A stretch of 64,000 nucleotides of DNA, taken from NCBI GenBank assembly GCA_007182875.1, contig AP019514.1, positions 1,426,001-1,490,000 of the forward strand, in the 5' to 3' direction. Position numbers and translations under genes: made by a program. The number at the start of each line of letters is the position of its first letter. The first letter of the stretch is position 1. The notes beneath the pieces were generated by a model. It did not search any database and had not been told where the DNA came from. It saw nothing but the letters and a program-made list of their open reading frames with translations. This document shows, piece after piece, positions 10,246-19,716 of this stretch. Source of the stretch: Vreelandella sulfidaeris. Its GTDB lineage: Bacteria > Pseudomonadota > Gammaproteobacteria > Pseudomonadales > Halomonadaceae.

Positions 10246-10277
10246 ACGAATTTCCTTTAAGCGTAAAGTAAATGAGC

Positions 10278-11551
10278 TCACGAGAACAACGTGAGCGGCC
10301 ACAGGGTGATAGCCGGAAAGGCAATGACCAGCAGCATCACCAGGAGGTTTGCGAGTAAAAACGGCAGGGCGCCGCGGAAAATGCGCCCAATCGAAAGGCC
10401 GGTGATGGATGAACAGACGTTCAGACACATACCCACCGGCGGCGTGACCAAGCCAATAGCCAAGCCACTGATCAACAGGACACCAAACTGCACGGGTGAG
10501 ATATCGGCCAAGGCAAGCACTGGCAGCACCACTGGGGTAATCAGCAAAATCGCGGGGTCACATCAATAAAGGTGCCGATCAGTAACACGGCAGCAGCAAC
10601 CACCAGCAGGAGCAATATCGGGGTAAGATCCAGCCCGCCTAAAAAAGCCTGCCAATAATTGGGGTATCTGCTCTATCGAGAGGATCCACACGTACAGCTG
10701 ACTCATGGCGATAATGATCATCACCGTTGCACTGGTCATGACGGCAGAGCGAAACAACGCGGGCAATTCACGCAGTTTGAGGCTTTTAAACACCACTAAC
10801 GCTAGAAACAGCGCATAGCCTACGCCTAACGCGGCAGACTCAGTGGCCGTAGCGACACCGCCGACCACCGCACCTACGACAAACACGGGAATTAATAGCG
10901 CGAGGACCGCACGTTGTATCACCTGACGTCGCTGTTGAGGGGTTAATCCTGCATGGGCACGGGGATAGCCTTGACGACCGGCCATGAGCGCAATGATGCC
11001 CATCATCAGCAGGCCAATGAGTAGACCGGGCACAAGGCTCGCCATAAACATGGTGCCGATAGACTGCTGCGCAGTAACGGCGTAGATCACCATGGGCACA
11101 CTGGGAGGAATGATCATGCCCATGGTGGAAGAGGCCACGGTAATGCCGCTGGCGGTCTCGACGCTGTATCCCTTGCGTGCCATCTCCGGAATCATGGCGG
11201 AACCCACCGAGGCCGTATCAGACACAGATGAGCCTGATATGCCGCCAAAGATCATCGAGGTGGAAATATTGACGTGCCCCAACCCACCAGGGAAACGGCC
11301 TACCAACATCAAGCAGAAGTCGATCAAACGAGCGGTAATGCCTGAGGCGTTCATTACCAGCCCCATCAAAATGAACAGCGGCAAGGCAATCATGGTGTAC
11401 AGATCCATACCGGACAGTACCCGCTGAGGCAACACGCCAATTAAGCCTGGCTGCATAATCAAAAATAGACCAACCCCGAAAGCCCTAGCGAATAGGCGAT
11501 GGGTACTCCTATCAGCAGCAGCACCATTAGGCTAACTAGCAGTAAGATCAT
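10278..11551 (-). CDS. TRAP transporter large permease (DctM/UxuM-like)
   Basis: This is the 12-TM channel subunit (about 425 residues) of a TRAP C4-dicarboxylate/uronate-type importer. It begins MILLLVSLMVLLLIGVPIAY and contains the DctM landmarks GGISGSSVSDTASVG and MIIPPSVPMVIYA. Its ATG overlaps the TGA of the small permease (ATGA, 11548-11551). Indels near 11460 and around 10560-10650 split the frame. Between KduI/KduD and the binding protein, the likely cargo is a hexuronate or unsaturated uronate; this is inference from context. Confidence 0.88.
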
Positions 11552-12089
11552 GCCTGACCCTCCTGCGCGTCGTCTCGTTGAGCGGAAGGCCGCTCGCCAC
11601 CCACCAGCACCGCCAAGGAAAATAGAATGACCAGTAGCGCGCCAATAGGGACGCTGATTTGTACTACCCAATTAGGCACATCCAGCACGGCGGAGCGGAA
11701 ACGACCTACTTGCCCAATCCAGCTGAGACTGAGCCATGCCAAATAGCCATTGAATAACATCACGAGGCAATGGCGTAAGCGATTCAGCCAGACGGCTATT
11801 GACTTAGGCAGTGCATCCACAAGCACGCTGATACGGATATGCTCGCCGCGCAAAATGGCGACCGACGCCCCCAGGGCGGTGGAATACACAAATAAAAGCG
11901 CATCAACTCTTCAGCACCGGCAAAGCCAATGCTGAAGGCATAGCGTAATATCACCAGTGCCAAGCAGAGCAGGAAAACCGCCGCAATTAATGCGGCGATC
12001 AGATTTTCCAGCAGGCTAGCGAAGCGGCGCATTGCTCGCATCAAGGCGGTATCTTCTGCCATCCGCTGCGCCATTAGAGGAGGGTTCAT
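11548..12089 (-). CDS. TRAP transporter small permease (DctQ-like)
   Basis: This 4-TM membrane subunit of about 180 residues couples the binding protein to the large permease. Visible segments are NLIAALIAAVFLLCLALVIL, the DctQ motif FAGAEELMRFLFVYSTALGA and a final TM near VVQISVPIGALLVILFSLAV. Its ATG shares a base with the TAA of the binding-protein gene (TAATG at 12087-12091) and its stop overlaps the large permease. One indel near 11890 breaks the frame. Confidence 0.87.
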
Positions 12090-13087
12090 TACTCCAATAC
12101 CTCGGTTTGATCGGTCAGTGCGAGGATTTGCTCTAACTGCTCCTGGCTAAAGTCACCACGTTCAACAAAGTGCTCCCAAACAGGAACGACGGCATCTACA
12201 AAACCTTGGCGGTGTTCGTCAGCGATGTCATTAATGCTCATGTGCTCGCCCAGTGTGTCGAGGTAGTTGGCTTCGGAAGCTAGCCAAATTTCGTTGGAGC
12301 GCGTCATCGTTTCCTGAGCCACGTCGTCGACGATCATCTGCAACTCTTCAGGTAGCTGGTCATACCATTGGGCGCTGATAAAGAAAGGGTCAGGATGGAT
12401 TTGCCAGTTCAGTAATGACATGTACTCCTGAGCTTCATGGAATTTCATATCGGCGATATTGGAGGGCGGGTTTTCTTGCCCATCGACCACGCCTGTGCGT
12501 AGCGCCATATAAGTCTCGGTGTAAGGCACTTGCTGGGGGGAGGCTCCCAACGCTTCAAATGCCCGCAGCGTGGGAGCCAGTGGCGGGGTGCGAATCTTCA
12601 AGCCACGGAGGTCATCCACTTGATTGACGGCGCGAACGTTATTGGTTAACTGGCGCATACCGCCTGCAACGCCGGTCACCGGTATATGCAGCTGGCTTTC
12701 ACGTGCGCCGTCATTAATGGCTTGGCCAAGCTCGCCTTCCATAACATCAATGGCCTGTTCTGGCGTAGTGAACAGAAACGGCATGGTATAGATCAGATAG
12801 GCGGGGTTAGCTTGGGCAAACAAGCCACCGCGATAGCCCTGAATAAGCCCCATTTGGACTTGCTGGAGTACGTCCTCTTCCTTCCCCAGGGTGCCATTGA
12901 AATAGAGTTCGACGGCGATACGACCATCACTGCGCTCTTCGAGCGCTTCTTTGAAGTAGCGCATGGACTCAGAGCGCGGCGCCTCATCGGTTTGCGAATG
13001 AGCGTACTTGAAAGTGAAATCGGCAGCTTGGAGCGACGTGGTGAAGCCAATAGCGAGGCTGGCCATCATTAAGTGGGTTAGGCGCAT
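12089..13087 (-). CDS. TRAP transporter substrate-binding protein (DctP family)
   Basis: This intact 332-residue periplasmic solute receptor has a clear signal peptide (residues 1-21, cleavage after LQA), then the DctP fold starting DFTFKYAHSQ. The family arginine that binds the carboxylate of the ligand lies in DDLRGLKIRTPP, followed by QQVPYTETYMALRTGVVDGQ. It is the first gene of the receptor-small-large-kduI-kduD-iclR set. Ligand is not readable directly, but the uronate enzymes downstream suggest a uronic acid. A long AT-rich palindrome upstream (13157-13183) is the probable control site. Confidence 0.92.
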   Translation of the reverse strand: MRLTHLMMASLAIGFTTSLQAADFTFKYAHSQTDEAPRSESMRYFKEALEERSDGRIAVELYFNGTLGKEEDVLQQVQMGLIQGYRGGLFAQANPAYLIYTMPFLFTTPEQAIDVMEGELGQAINDGARESQLHIPVTGVAGGMRQLTNNVRAVNQVDDLRGLKIRTPPLAPTLRAFEALGASPQQVPYTETYMALRTGVVDGQENPPSNIADMKFHEAQEYMSLLNWQIHPDPFFISAQWYDQLPEELQMIVDDVAQETMTRSNEIWLASEANYLDTLGEHMSINDIADEHRQGFVDAVVPVWEHFVERGDFSQEQLEQILALTDQTEVLE

Positions 13088-13156
13088 GGAAGGCTCTCCG
13101 TTTTATTGTGATGTTCTTGTTGCGATGCGATGTTTGTGATGCGATGGTTGTTTTCT

Positions 13157-13183
13157 CAAATATAAAATCTGTTTTTATATTTG
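13157..13183. promoter_or_regulatory. AT-rich 11-bp inverted repeat upstream of the TRAP operon
   Basis: CAAATATAAAA (13157-13167) and TTTTATATTTG (13173-13183) form a perfect inverted repeat with a 5-base spacer, 70 bases before the dctP start. The size, symmetry and position suit an operator for a dimeric regulator such as the IclR protein at the end of the operon. The rest of the 297-base gap (13088-13384) also holds a weak hairpin at about 13301-13327 and no gene. Confidence 0.55.
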
Positions 13184-13384
13184 ATATAAAGCCGCTTAAC
13201 GTCATTACTGTGTAGGTCAATGCTTGGGCTATGCGACATTGGTCGCGATGCGTATTTTCGGTACAGAGAGGGGGGTTATAAGCGCACAGGCAGTAGCGTC
13301 GGCAGGCACGGAAAACATGCCTGTCGAGGGCAGACGTTGGAGAGTTACTTAGCGGCAGTTGATCAGTTAATCAAGCAACTGCGA

Positions 13385-14064
13385 TCAGAAGTTTAGGCGC
13401 GCAATGGCGGCGGGAAGCTCGCTGGCGTGGTGGATACCAATCGCTCCTTCGGGGGTGAGTTCTTCATTAGGGAAATGGTTGAGGTGAATCACGTGCATGC
13501 CCGCCGCCAAGCCTGCTTCGACACCTACTGCCGCGTCATCGATTACGACGCACTGCTGAGGAGCATGGCCCATAGCGGCGGCGGCTTTACGATACAGCTC
13601 GGGGTCGGGTTTCCAGACGTTGAGGGTATAGGCGCTAAAGAGCTTGTCGGCAAAGTGATGGCCTAGTTCGGTGCTTTCCAGCGCACAGCGAATTTTGCGC
13701 TCGGGGCCATTTGAGACCACGGCCTTGGGGTGACTGCTTAACTGCTCCAGCGCGGCGACCATACCAGGAATCGCCACCAGCTCGGCACGCATACGGGCTT
13801 CCATACGCGCCCGCATACCTGCCTCAAGTTGGGAATATTCGTCTTCTGCCAACGCCTGAAAACACTTTTCCAGGGTTTGCACGATGGTCTGGAAACGCAC
13901 CCCGCGAAATTCATCCATATACTGACGCGCTGAAAAGGGTAAGCCGAACTCGGGAAGAATATCCCCATCACCTCGGCAAGCATTATTTCGCTATCCACCA
14001 AGGTGCCATCGCAATCGAACAGTAAGCACAGAGGCATGGAAGGGGGCGTGGCGGTGAGCTTCAT
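13385..14064 (-). CDS. HAD family hydrolase (beta-PGM/phosphatase-like)
   Basis: This haloacid-dehalogenase-type hydrolase of about 226 residues has motif I LLFDCDGTLVDSE near residue 15, a helical cap, motif II in AVVSNGPERK, motif III lysine in NVWKPDPELY and motif IV CVVIDDAAVGVEAG. It resembles YieH-type phosphogluconate or sugar-phosphate phosphatases. Its ATG overlaps the stop of the upstream D-2-hydroxyacid dehydrogenase (ATGA), so it probably acts on the same pathway, perhaps clearing a phosphorylated keto-deoxy acid. One indel near 13930 breaks the frame. Substrate not known. Confidence 0.85.
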
Positions 14065-15034
14065 CGATAGGTTTCCTCATTGACTAAGCTAATTGGCCGC
14101 TCACCCTGGAGTGCTAGACGAATATTATCCACCGCTCGCTGGGCCATGGCGTCGCGGGTTTCATGGGTAGCAGAGCCGATATGGGGCAGGGCGACCACAT
14201 TGCTCATTTTCGGTAGCGGTGATGAAGCGGCTAGCGGCTCCTGCGCAAATACATCTAACCCCGCCGCTTGAATAACGCCATTTTCCAGCGCCTGGATCAA
14301 TGCGCTTTCATCGACCACTTTACCGCGGGCGATATTGATGAAAATGCCCGAAGGTTTCATCAGCGCAAACTGCTGGGCGCCGATCAAGTGCTCGGTCTCT
14401 GCGGTAAGCGGCACAGTGACGCAGACGAAATCAGCCTCAGCCAGCAGCTCGTTGAGTTCGCGGCGCTGCGCGCCAAGTTCACTCTCTAAATCGGGCTTGG
14501 GTGAAGCGTTGGAGTAGAGCACCTGCATGCCAAACCCTAGAGCACCGCGTCTGGCAACGGCTTGACCAATGCGCCCAAACCCCACCATGCCAAGTGTTTT
14601 TCCGTGCACATCGCTGCCAAACAGTGCGGGTCCAAGGCTTGCTTGCCAATGGCCTGCTTTGACCCACTCGGCTAGTTCAACCACCCGGCGCGCCGCTGTC
14701 ATGATTAACGCAAAGCCGGTGTCGGCGGTGGTTTCGGTAAGCACATCAGGCGTATTGCACAGCATAATGCCGCGCTTGGTCAGTTCATCAACGGGGATGT
14801 TGTCATAGCCAACAGAGACGGTCGCGATGACTTCCAAGTTGGGCGCTGCGTCCAGCAACTGGGGGTGATCGCCAAGCCCGAACCGATAATACCGTGCGTC
14901 TGCGCTAATAGAGCGAGATTTTCAGGGGCATCAAGCTTGGTGGTTTTCGGCAGCTCATCCACCTCAAACAGATCGCTAAGCTCAGCCAGATGGGCATCGC
15001 TGAGTCTTCCTTGAACTACTAAACGTTTTTTCAT
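14061..15034 (-). CDS. D-isomer-specific 2-hydroxyacid dehydrogenase (GhrB-like 2-ketogluconate reductase)
   Basis: This NAD(P)-dependent dehydrogenase of about 324 residues has the Rossmann motif GMVGFGRIGQAVARR and the catalytic set Arg (NIARGKVVDESAL), Glu (FAQEPL) and His (LPHIGSATHETR). The VSVGYDNIPVDELTKRGI stretch is typical of GhrB/TkrA, which reduce 2-ketogluconate, hydroxypyruvate and glyoxylate. Position between kdgK and a HAD phosphatase suggests a sugar-acid substrate. One indel near 14880 splits it; the N-terminal piece begins MKKRLVVQGRLSD with an AAGGAGATAACA ribosome site. Confidence 0.88.
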
Positions 15035-15111
15035 TGTTATCTCCTTGCTGAAAATCCTGTTACTGGAAGCCTGTCATTAAACGCCTGCTAATAAAAGCAA
15101 GGCGAGATGCG

Positions 15112-16096
15112 TCAGGCTGAGTAAAGCTCGGTTTCAAGCGCTTGTAGACGTTCGCGATTAGGTAGGCCTTCCATATCACCCACTACCTGGATGGCTTGGG
15201 CGCCAATAAGGTTGCCGCGTTGGGCTGCTTGGCGTGCCGTTCTTCCGTCAAGCAGGGCACTAATCACGCCTACGGCGAAGCCATCACCTGCACCGACGGT
15301 ATCCACTACCTCGACGACGTGGCAACCGGCCACCGTGAAGCTCTCTTCTTGACCATCCAGGTTGCCACGGTAATAGCTGCCTTCCGGACCCAGCTTGATG
15401 ATCACCGCCGAGGCACCTTGATCCAGATAGTAGCCTGCTATGTCGTGAGGCGTCTTCTGTCCGGTGAGAAGCTGACCCTCTGAAAGCCCAGGCAATACCC
15501 AATCGGCGCGGCCGACGAGTTCATTGAGGGTAGACCGCATAACGCTTTCGCTGGGCCAAAGTGACGGCCGCAAATTGGGATCAAAGGAAATAGTAGCGCC
15601 ATGGGCGCGGGCCTGTTCCATCAAATGATGGCTAAGCTGGCAGGCGCTTTCGGAAAGAGCAGGCGTAATGCCTGTCGCGTGCAAATGGGTTAGCGATGAA
15701 AAATCGATAGCTGAGGCGTCGTCTAAAGAGAGAAAACTGGCCGCACTACCTCGTCTGAAGTATTCAACTCGCGGGTCGGCTCCTCCCTGCGCGCGCTCCT
15801 TAAACATCAGCCCCGTTGGATGTTGTTTATCGGTACTGATATAGCGATCGTCGATGCCTTCAGCTTTCAGCGCCTGGTGGATAAAGCGACCTAAACTATC
15901 GTTTCCCACTCGGCTTAACCAGCCCACATGAAAGCCTAGTCGGGAAAGTCCAATCGCGACATTGTTATCAGCTCCGGCAAGTCGGCGATGAAAACTCTCA
16001 ATAGCCGATAAATCCCCCTGGGTTATCAGCGACGAACATGGCCATCGCTTCTCCAAAGGTGAGTATTTTGGGGGCTAAAGAACACCTGTTATGCAT
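15112..16096 (-). CDS. kdgK: 2-dehydro-3-deoxygluconokinase (KdgK), PfkB family
   Basis: This ribokinase/PfkB-fold kinase of about 327 residues phosphorylates 2-keto-3-deoxygluconate to KDPG. It has the N-terminal ILTFGEAMAMFVAD, the substrate-site AGADNNVAIGLSRLGF and the catalytic anion-hole and base in DTVGAGDGFAVGVISALL. An inserted base near 16018 separates the first 25 residues; the start ATG at 16096 follows this reconstruction (MHNRCSLAPKILTFG), and a later start is possible. It closes the uronate route from UxuA/UxuB and KduI/KduD. The aldolase that would follow (Eda) is not in this window. Confidence 0.88.
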
Positions 16097-16130
16097 TGTA
16101 ATTCTCGCTAGCAAATTCGATAAATAAAGG

Positions 16131-17147
16131 TCAGGGAGCCGTACTGCCTCGGATGATTAGCCGGGGAGCGTGGCGGTTTTGATAAGGCGGGGTGGGCTTG
16201 TTCCGAGCAAGCTGGCTGATCAGGCAAGCAACCGAGTCACGACCGATGCCATCGGTGGGCTGGGCCAGCGTGGTGATGCCAGGTGTTAATAGCTCGCACC
16301 ACTCCAGTTCATCGATACCCATTAAACCTACTGGTCCCATCGATAGGTTAAGTCGTTTAAAGCACTTCGCCATAGTAAGCAGGGTGGTGCCGTTGCTGCA
16401 TAACACGGCGCATGGTGAGTCCGCCTGCTGTTCGACATACGTTGCTAATGCCGTTTCACAGGGGTGAAGTTCACTATGACTGAGTATTAGCGTCTGATTT
16501 CCCAGACCCATGGCTTCTGCCTGCTCACCAAAGCGTTGCAGCCGCTCCTGTCGGGCGCTAGCCTGCTCCGGGGTTTCACTCACATAGAGTATTGAGCGAT
16601 AACCCTGTCGGCTCAGGTGCGCTAGTGCCATATCGATAGCAAGGGCATTGTCTAGACCGATCACTTCAGCATTGAGTCGGCTGATGTCACGATCGAGCAG
16701 CACCAACGGCACGCCGCTTTCCATTAATGCCTGCAGCGCCTGCCCAGGCTGCCCTGCAGCATTGATGATCAGGCCTTCGACCTGATAAGTAGCCAATGTT
16801 GCCAGGTGTTGTTGTTCCAATGCCGGATCATTATCCGTATTACAGACGATCAACGCGTAGCCATAATCGCGGCATGCCAGCTCTACTCCGTGCATGACGG
16901 CAATCGAAAATGGGTTGCGTATATCGGCAACCAACATCCCAAGCAGGCGTGAACCGCCTCCTTTGAGCCCTCGCGCCATCTGGTTAGGGCGATAACCTAA
17001 TGACTTTGCTGACTCGCCGATACGTTGCTGTAGCTCAGCAGAGAGCTTGTCGCGCTCAGTGCCGAAAAAGCGTGAAACGCTGGTTTTAGAAGCGCCTGCC
17101 ATCTTGGCGACTTCAATCAAGGTGGCCCGACGTGGCGAGATTGGCAT
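16131..17147 (-). CDS. LacI family transcriptional regulator
   Basis: This intact regulator has an N-terminal LacI helix-turn-helix (TLIEVAKMAGASKTSVSRFF) with hinge helix (YRPNQMARGLKGG) and a periplasmic-binding-protein-like effector domain (LLGMLVADIRNPFSIAVMHG, VGLMGIDELEWCELLTPGIT). The start is placed at the ATG at 17147; a GTG 21 bases upstream is possible but less likely. A perfect palindrome TGGGAACGTTCCCA at 17174-17187, with the central CG typical of LacI-family operators, lies just upstream and points to autoregulation and perhaps control of the divergent amidase. The kdgK gene follows 34 bases later, so 2-keto-3-deoxygluconate or its phosphate is a plausible effector. Confidence 0.9.
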   Translation of the reverse strand: MPISPRRATLIEVAKMAGASKTSVSRFFGTERDKLSAELQQRIGESAKSLGYRPNQMARGLKGGGSRLLGMLVADIRNPFSIAVMHGVELACRDYGYALIVCNTDNDPALEQQHLATLATYQVEGLIINAAGQPGQALQALMESGVPLVLLDRDISRLNAEVIGLDNALAIDMALAHLSRQGYRSILYVSETPEQASARQERLQRFGEQAEAMGLGNQTLILSHSELHPCETALATYVEQQADSPCAVLCSNGTTLLTMAKCFKRLNLSMGPVGLMGIDELEWCELLTPGITTLAQPTDGIGRDSVACLISQLARNKPTPPYQNRHAPRLIIRGSTAP

Positions 17148-17173
17148 TGTACTCAAACACTCTGACACTAAAA

Positions 17174-17187
17174 TGGGAACGTTCCCA
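17174..17187. promoter_or_regulatory. LacI-family operator palindrome
   Basis: TGGGAACGTTCCCA is a perfect 14-bp palindrome with a central CG, the hallmark of LacI-family operators. It sits 27 bases upstream of the preferred lacI-family start and 94 bases upstream of the divergent amidase start. Confidence 0.7.
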
Positions 17188-17280
17188 ACCTTAGGTGTTT
17201 TTGCTTTTTAAGACAATACCCGCACAGTAAAGAGAGCAGAGCTGTAGGCCTGCTCTCTGATAGGCTGGTGAAAAACAAGG

Positions 17281-18798
17281 ATGACTGCGATGCATCTTGA
17301 TGAATACCGGCAGTATGATGCCACCGGTTTGGCTGGGCTGATCCGCAACCGCGAAGTAAGCCGAGAAGAGGTTTTGGAAGCCGCTATAACGGCAATTGAG
17401 ACTTATAACCCCAAACTAAACGCTGTGGTAAGAACGCGCTTCGAGCGCGCACGGCAAGAGAGCCGGAAGGTAACGGACGATACGCTGTTTGGCGGTGTGC
17501 CTACGTTAAGCAAGGATCTTTTAATGGGGCTGGCGGGAGAGCCTTTGTCATTCGGAAGTGCTTCTTTAGCTCACTGGTGTCCAAAGGAGGATGCGACGTT
17601 GATTCAGCGCTCTCGGTCAGCGGGCTTGGTGATGGTGGGACAGACTGCAACACCGGAACTGGGCCTGATGGGGATTACTGAGCCGAAAGCTTTTCCCCAT
17701 CCGCATAATCCGTGGCGGGAAGGATACTCACCCGGCGGTTCCAGCGGTGGCGCTGCTGTCGCGGTAGCTAGTGGTATGGTGCCTATGGCCTTGGGCGGTG
17801 ATGGAGGGGGATCAATACGTATTCCGGCTAGCTATTGTGGTCTGTTTGGTTTTAAACCGTCGCGTGGTCGGGTGCCATTGGCGCCTGCGCATGGAGAGGT
17901 GTGGCAGGGTGCGGTTATCGAACATGCCTTAACCCGCAGCGTTCGTGATAGTGCCGCTCTATTAGAGCATATCAACGGTATGGCGCCTTCCGGCCCCTAC
18001 CCGGTGCCGCATGAACGAGGCTATGTGGCGGCGCTGTCGTCACCGCGAAAGCCGTTGCGTATTGCCGTATCGATGGGAGAGTCGCTAAGCCGAGGTCTGG
18101 GCACGCGTTTGAGTCCCGATATCATTGCCTCTATGAACAAAGCTGCAACGGCGCTGACAGACATAGGCCATCAGGTAGAGTGGTGCGAGCCACCTGTAGA
18201 TGGTGAGGCCCTGGCCAATAGCTATCTCACTCTCTATTTGGGCCAACTTGCGGCAGATCTGGTATGGATTAGCCAGCAGACCGGGGTGGCCGTTCGTCGA
18301 TTGGCAATTGAACCCTCAACACGTGCCATTGGCCGGCTGGGAGCGGTGCTTTCAGCGCGCGACTACGAGCTAGCCAAGCGCTACTGGCATACGGCTGCCG
18401 AGCAGATGAGTCGTTTTCACCAGCGTTACGACGCGGTGGTGATGCCGGTAGCAGCCGATACTGCCCCGAAAATTGGTGAGCTTTACCCGTCAGCAACAAG
18501 AGAGCGGTTAATGTCTCTACTCGCGCTACCCGGTGCTTCGAGCCTGGCGCTGAAAGCAGGACTGTTGCAGCGCTTGGCGGTGGATGCCCTAAGGCGTACG
18601 CCCTTTACTCAGTTGGCGAACCTCACAGGGCAACCTGCCATGTCAGTTCCGCTGCATATTGCTAACAATGGCCTGCCGGTGGGCGTTCAAGTACTGGGCC
18701 GCATGGGCGAGGACCAACGGCTATTTCAATTAGCGGCTGCTTTGGAGCAACACGATGTTTGGCAACGCCCTTTACCCCGGCAGGCGTTCTGCGCTTAA
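17281..18798 (+). CDS. Amidase (amidase signature family)
   Basis: This intact 505-residue hydrolase carries the amidase-signature Ser-cisSer-Lys triad: K78 in TLSKDLLMG, S154 in PGGSSGGAAVAVASG and the nucleophile S178 in GGDGGGSIRIPASYCG. The family hydrolyses C-N amide bonds in very diverse substrates such as amides, acyl-amino acids or oligomers like nylon dimers. The context (divergent from a LacI-type regulator) gives no firm substrate. No signal peptide, so cytoplasmic. ATG at 17281 is used; an in-frame ATG at 17290 is an alternative. Confidence 0.9.
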   Translation: MTAMHLDEYRQYDATGLAGLIRNREVSREEVLEAAITAIETYNPKLNAVVRTRFERARQESRKVTDDTLFGGVPTLSKDLLMGLAGEPLSFGSASLAHWCPKEDATLIQRSRSAGLVMVGQTATPELGLMGITEPKAFPHPHNPWREGYSPGGSSGGAAVAVASGMVPMALGGDGGGSIRIPASYCGLFGFKPSRGRVPLAPAHGEVWQGAVIEHALTRSVRDSAALLEHINGMAPSGPYPVPHERGYVAALSSPRKPLRIAVSMGESLSRGLGTRLSPDIIASMNKAATALTDIGHQVEWCEPPVDGEALANSYLTLYLGQLAADLVWISQQTGVAVRRLAIEPSTRAIGRLGAVLSARDYELAKRYWHTAAEQMSRFHQRYDAVVMPVAADTAPKIGELYPSATRERLMSLLALPGASSLALKAGLLQRLAVDALRRTPFTQLANLTGQPAMSVPLHIANNGLPVGVQVLGRMGEDQRLFQLAAALEQHDVWQRPLPRQAFCA

Positions 18799-18842
18799 GC
18801 AGGGTAAACTACGCGGCTCTGATGCAACGCTTGGCCTTATGC

Positions 18843-19716
18843 ATGCACCCCAACGATAAATTAACACACTACGAATTAACCCAGGCGGGCGATCGTTATT
18901 TTGATGGCCTGGCCGATAAAGTTTTCCCGCTCGCTCTACCAGGCGCCCCGTGGAGAGCTGCGTTTGACCATGCTTGATTATTTACCGCCGCAAATGCTGC
19001 AGTTAAGTAAACAAAAAGTACTCGATGTGGGGGGTGGTTTGGGCCAACAAGCGGCGTGGTTTGCCGGTCGTGGTCATGCCGTGACCATGACGGAGCCATC
19101 AAGCGATATGTTGACGTATGCTCAACAGTGGCATTGTGACGAGAAAACACTGCCCCAAGAAGTGATCACTTACCTACAGGCGCCTTTGCAAGAGCTCCCC
19201 CTGCAAGTGCCAGGGCCGTGGTCATTAATTACCTGTCATGCGGTATTGGAGTGGCTGGGCGATCCCCAGGCAGCACTGGCTATTTTAAGCCGTTTATTAG
19301 CCCCGGGCGGGCAGCTTAGCTTGATGGTGTTCAACCGAGATGCGCTGCGCTTTTCTAATGTGGTGAAAGGTAATCTCGAAAAAGCCTTGAGCGACCGCCT
19401 AGCCGGAAAGGGTAAACGTCAGCGTTTAACGCCTATTTCGCCTGTGTCGCACGAAGAAATTACTCAGTGGAGCGTGGAGAGTGGTCTGCAGATAGTCTCC
19501 GTCGCGGGTATTCGCGTCTTTCAAGACTATCTACGCCAACCGCCTGCCACGCCAGCCGAAAATGAAACCCTATTAGCGCTAGAAAAACAGTACTGTCGCC
19601 AAGACCCCCATTGGCGGTTGGGCCGTTACTTGCTCTATACCCTGATCAAACCGGGAGACCCCCTGAATGAGTGCTCAAGATCCTGCTTGCCAACTGTTGG
19701 CCCGCCAACGGGATGA
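18843..19716 (+). CDS. cmoM: tRNA 5-carboxymethoxyuridine methyltransferase (CmoM)
   Basis: This class I SAM methyltransferase of about 275-290 residues matches CmoM (formerly SmtA). Its N terminus DRYFDGLADKFSRSLYQAPRGELR corresponds to the CmoM-specific region before the SAM motif VLDVGGGLGQQAAWFAG. A post-I acidic TEPSSDML loop and CHAVLEWLGDP (motif IV) follow. CmoM methylates cmo5U34 of certain tRNAs to the methyl ester. One indel near 18918 breaks the frame. Near the end, a run of five C at 19658-19662 may carry an extra base; without it the gene would stop at 19664-19666 just before the rsmC ATG at 19667, so the 50-base overlap with rsmC is probably an artefact. CmoA and CmoB lie at 35-37 kb. 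Confidence 0.88.

Noticed and set aside
13301..13327. Hairpin in the dctP upstream gap as a riboswitch
   Set aside because: It is a short imperfect stem without recognisable aptamer features.
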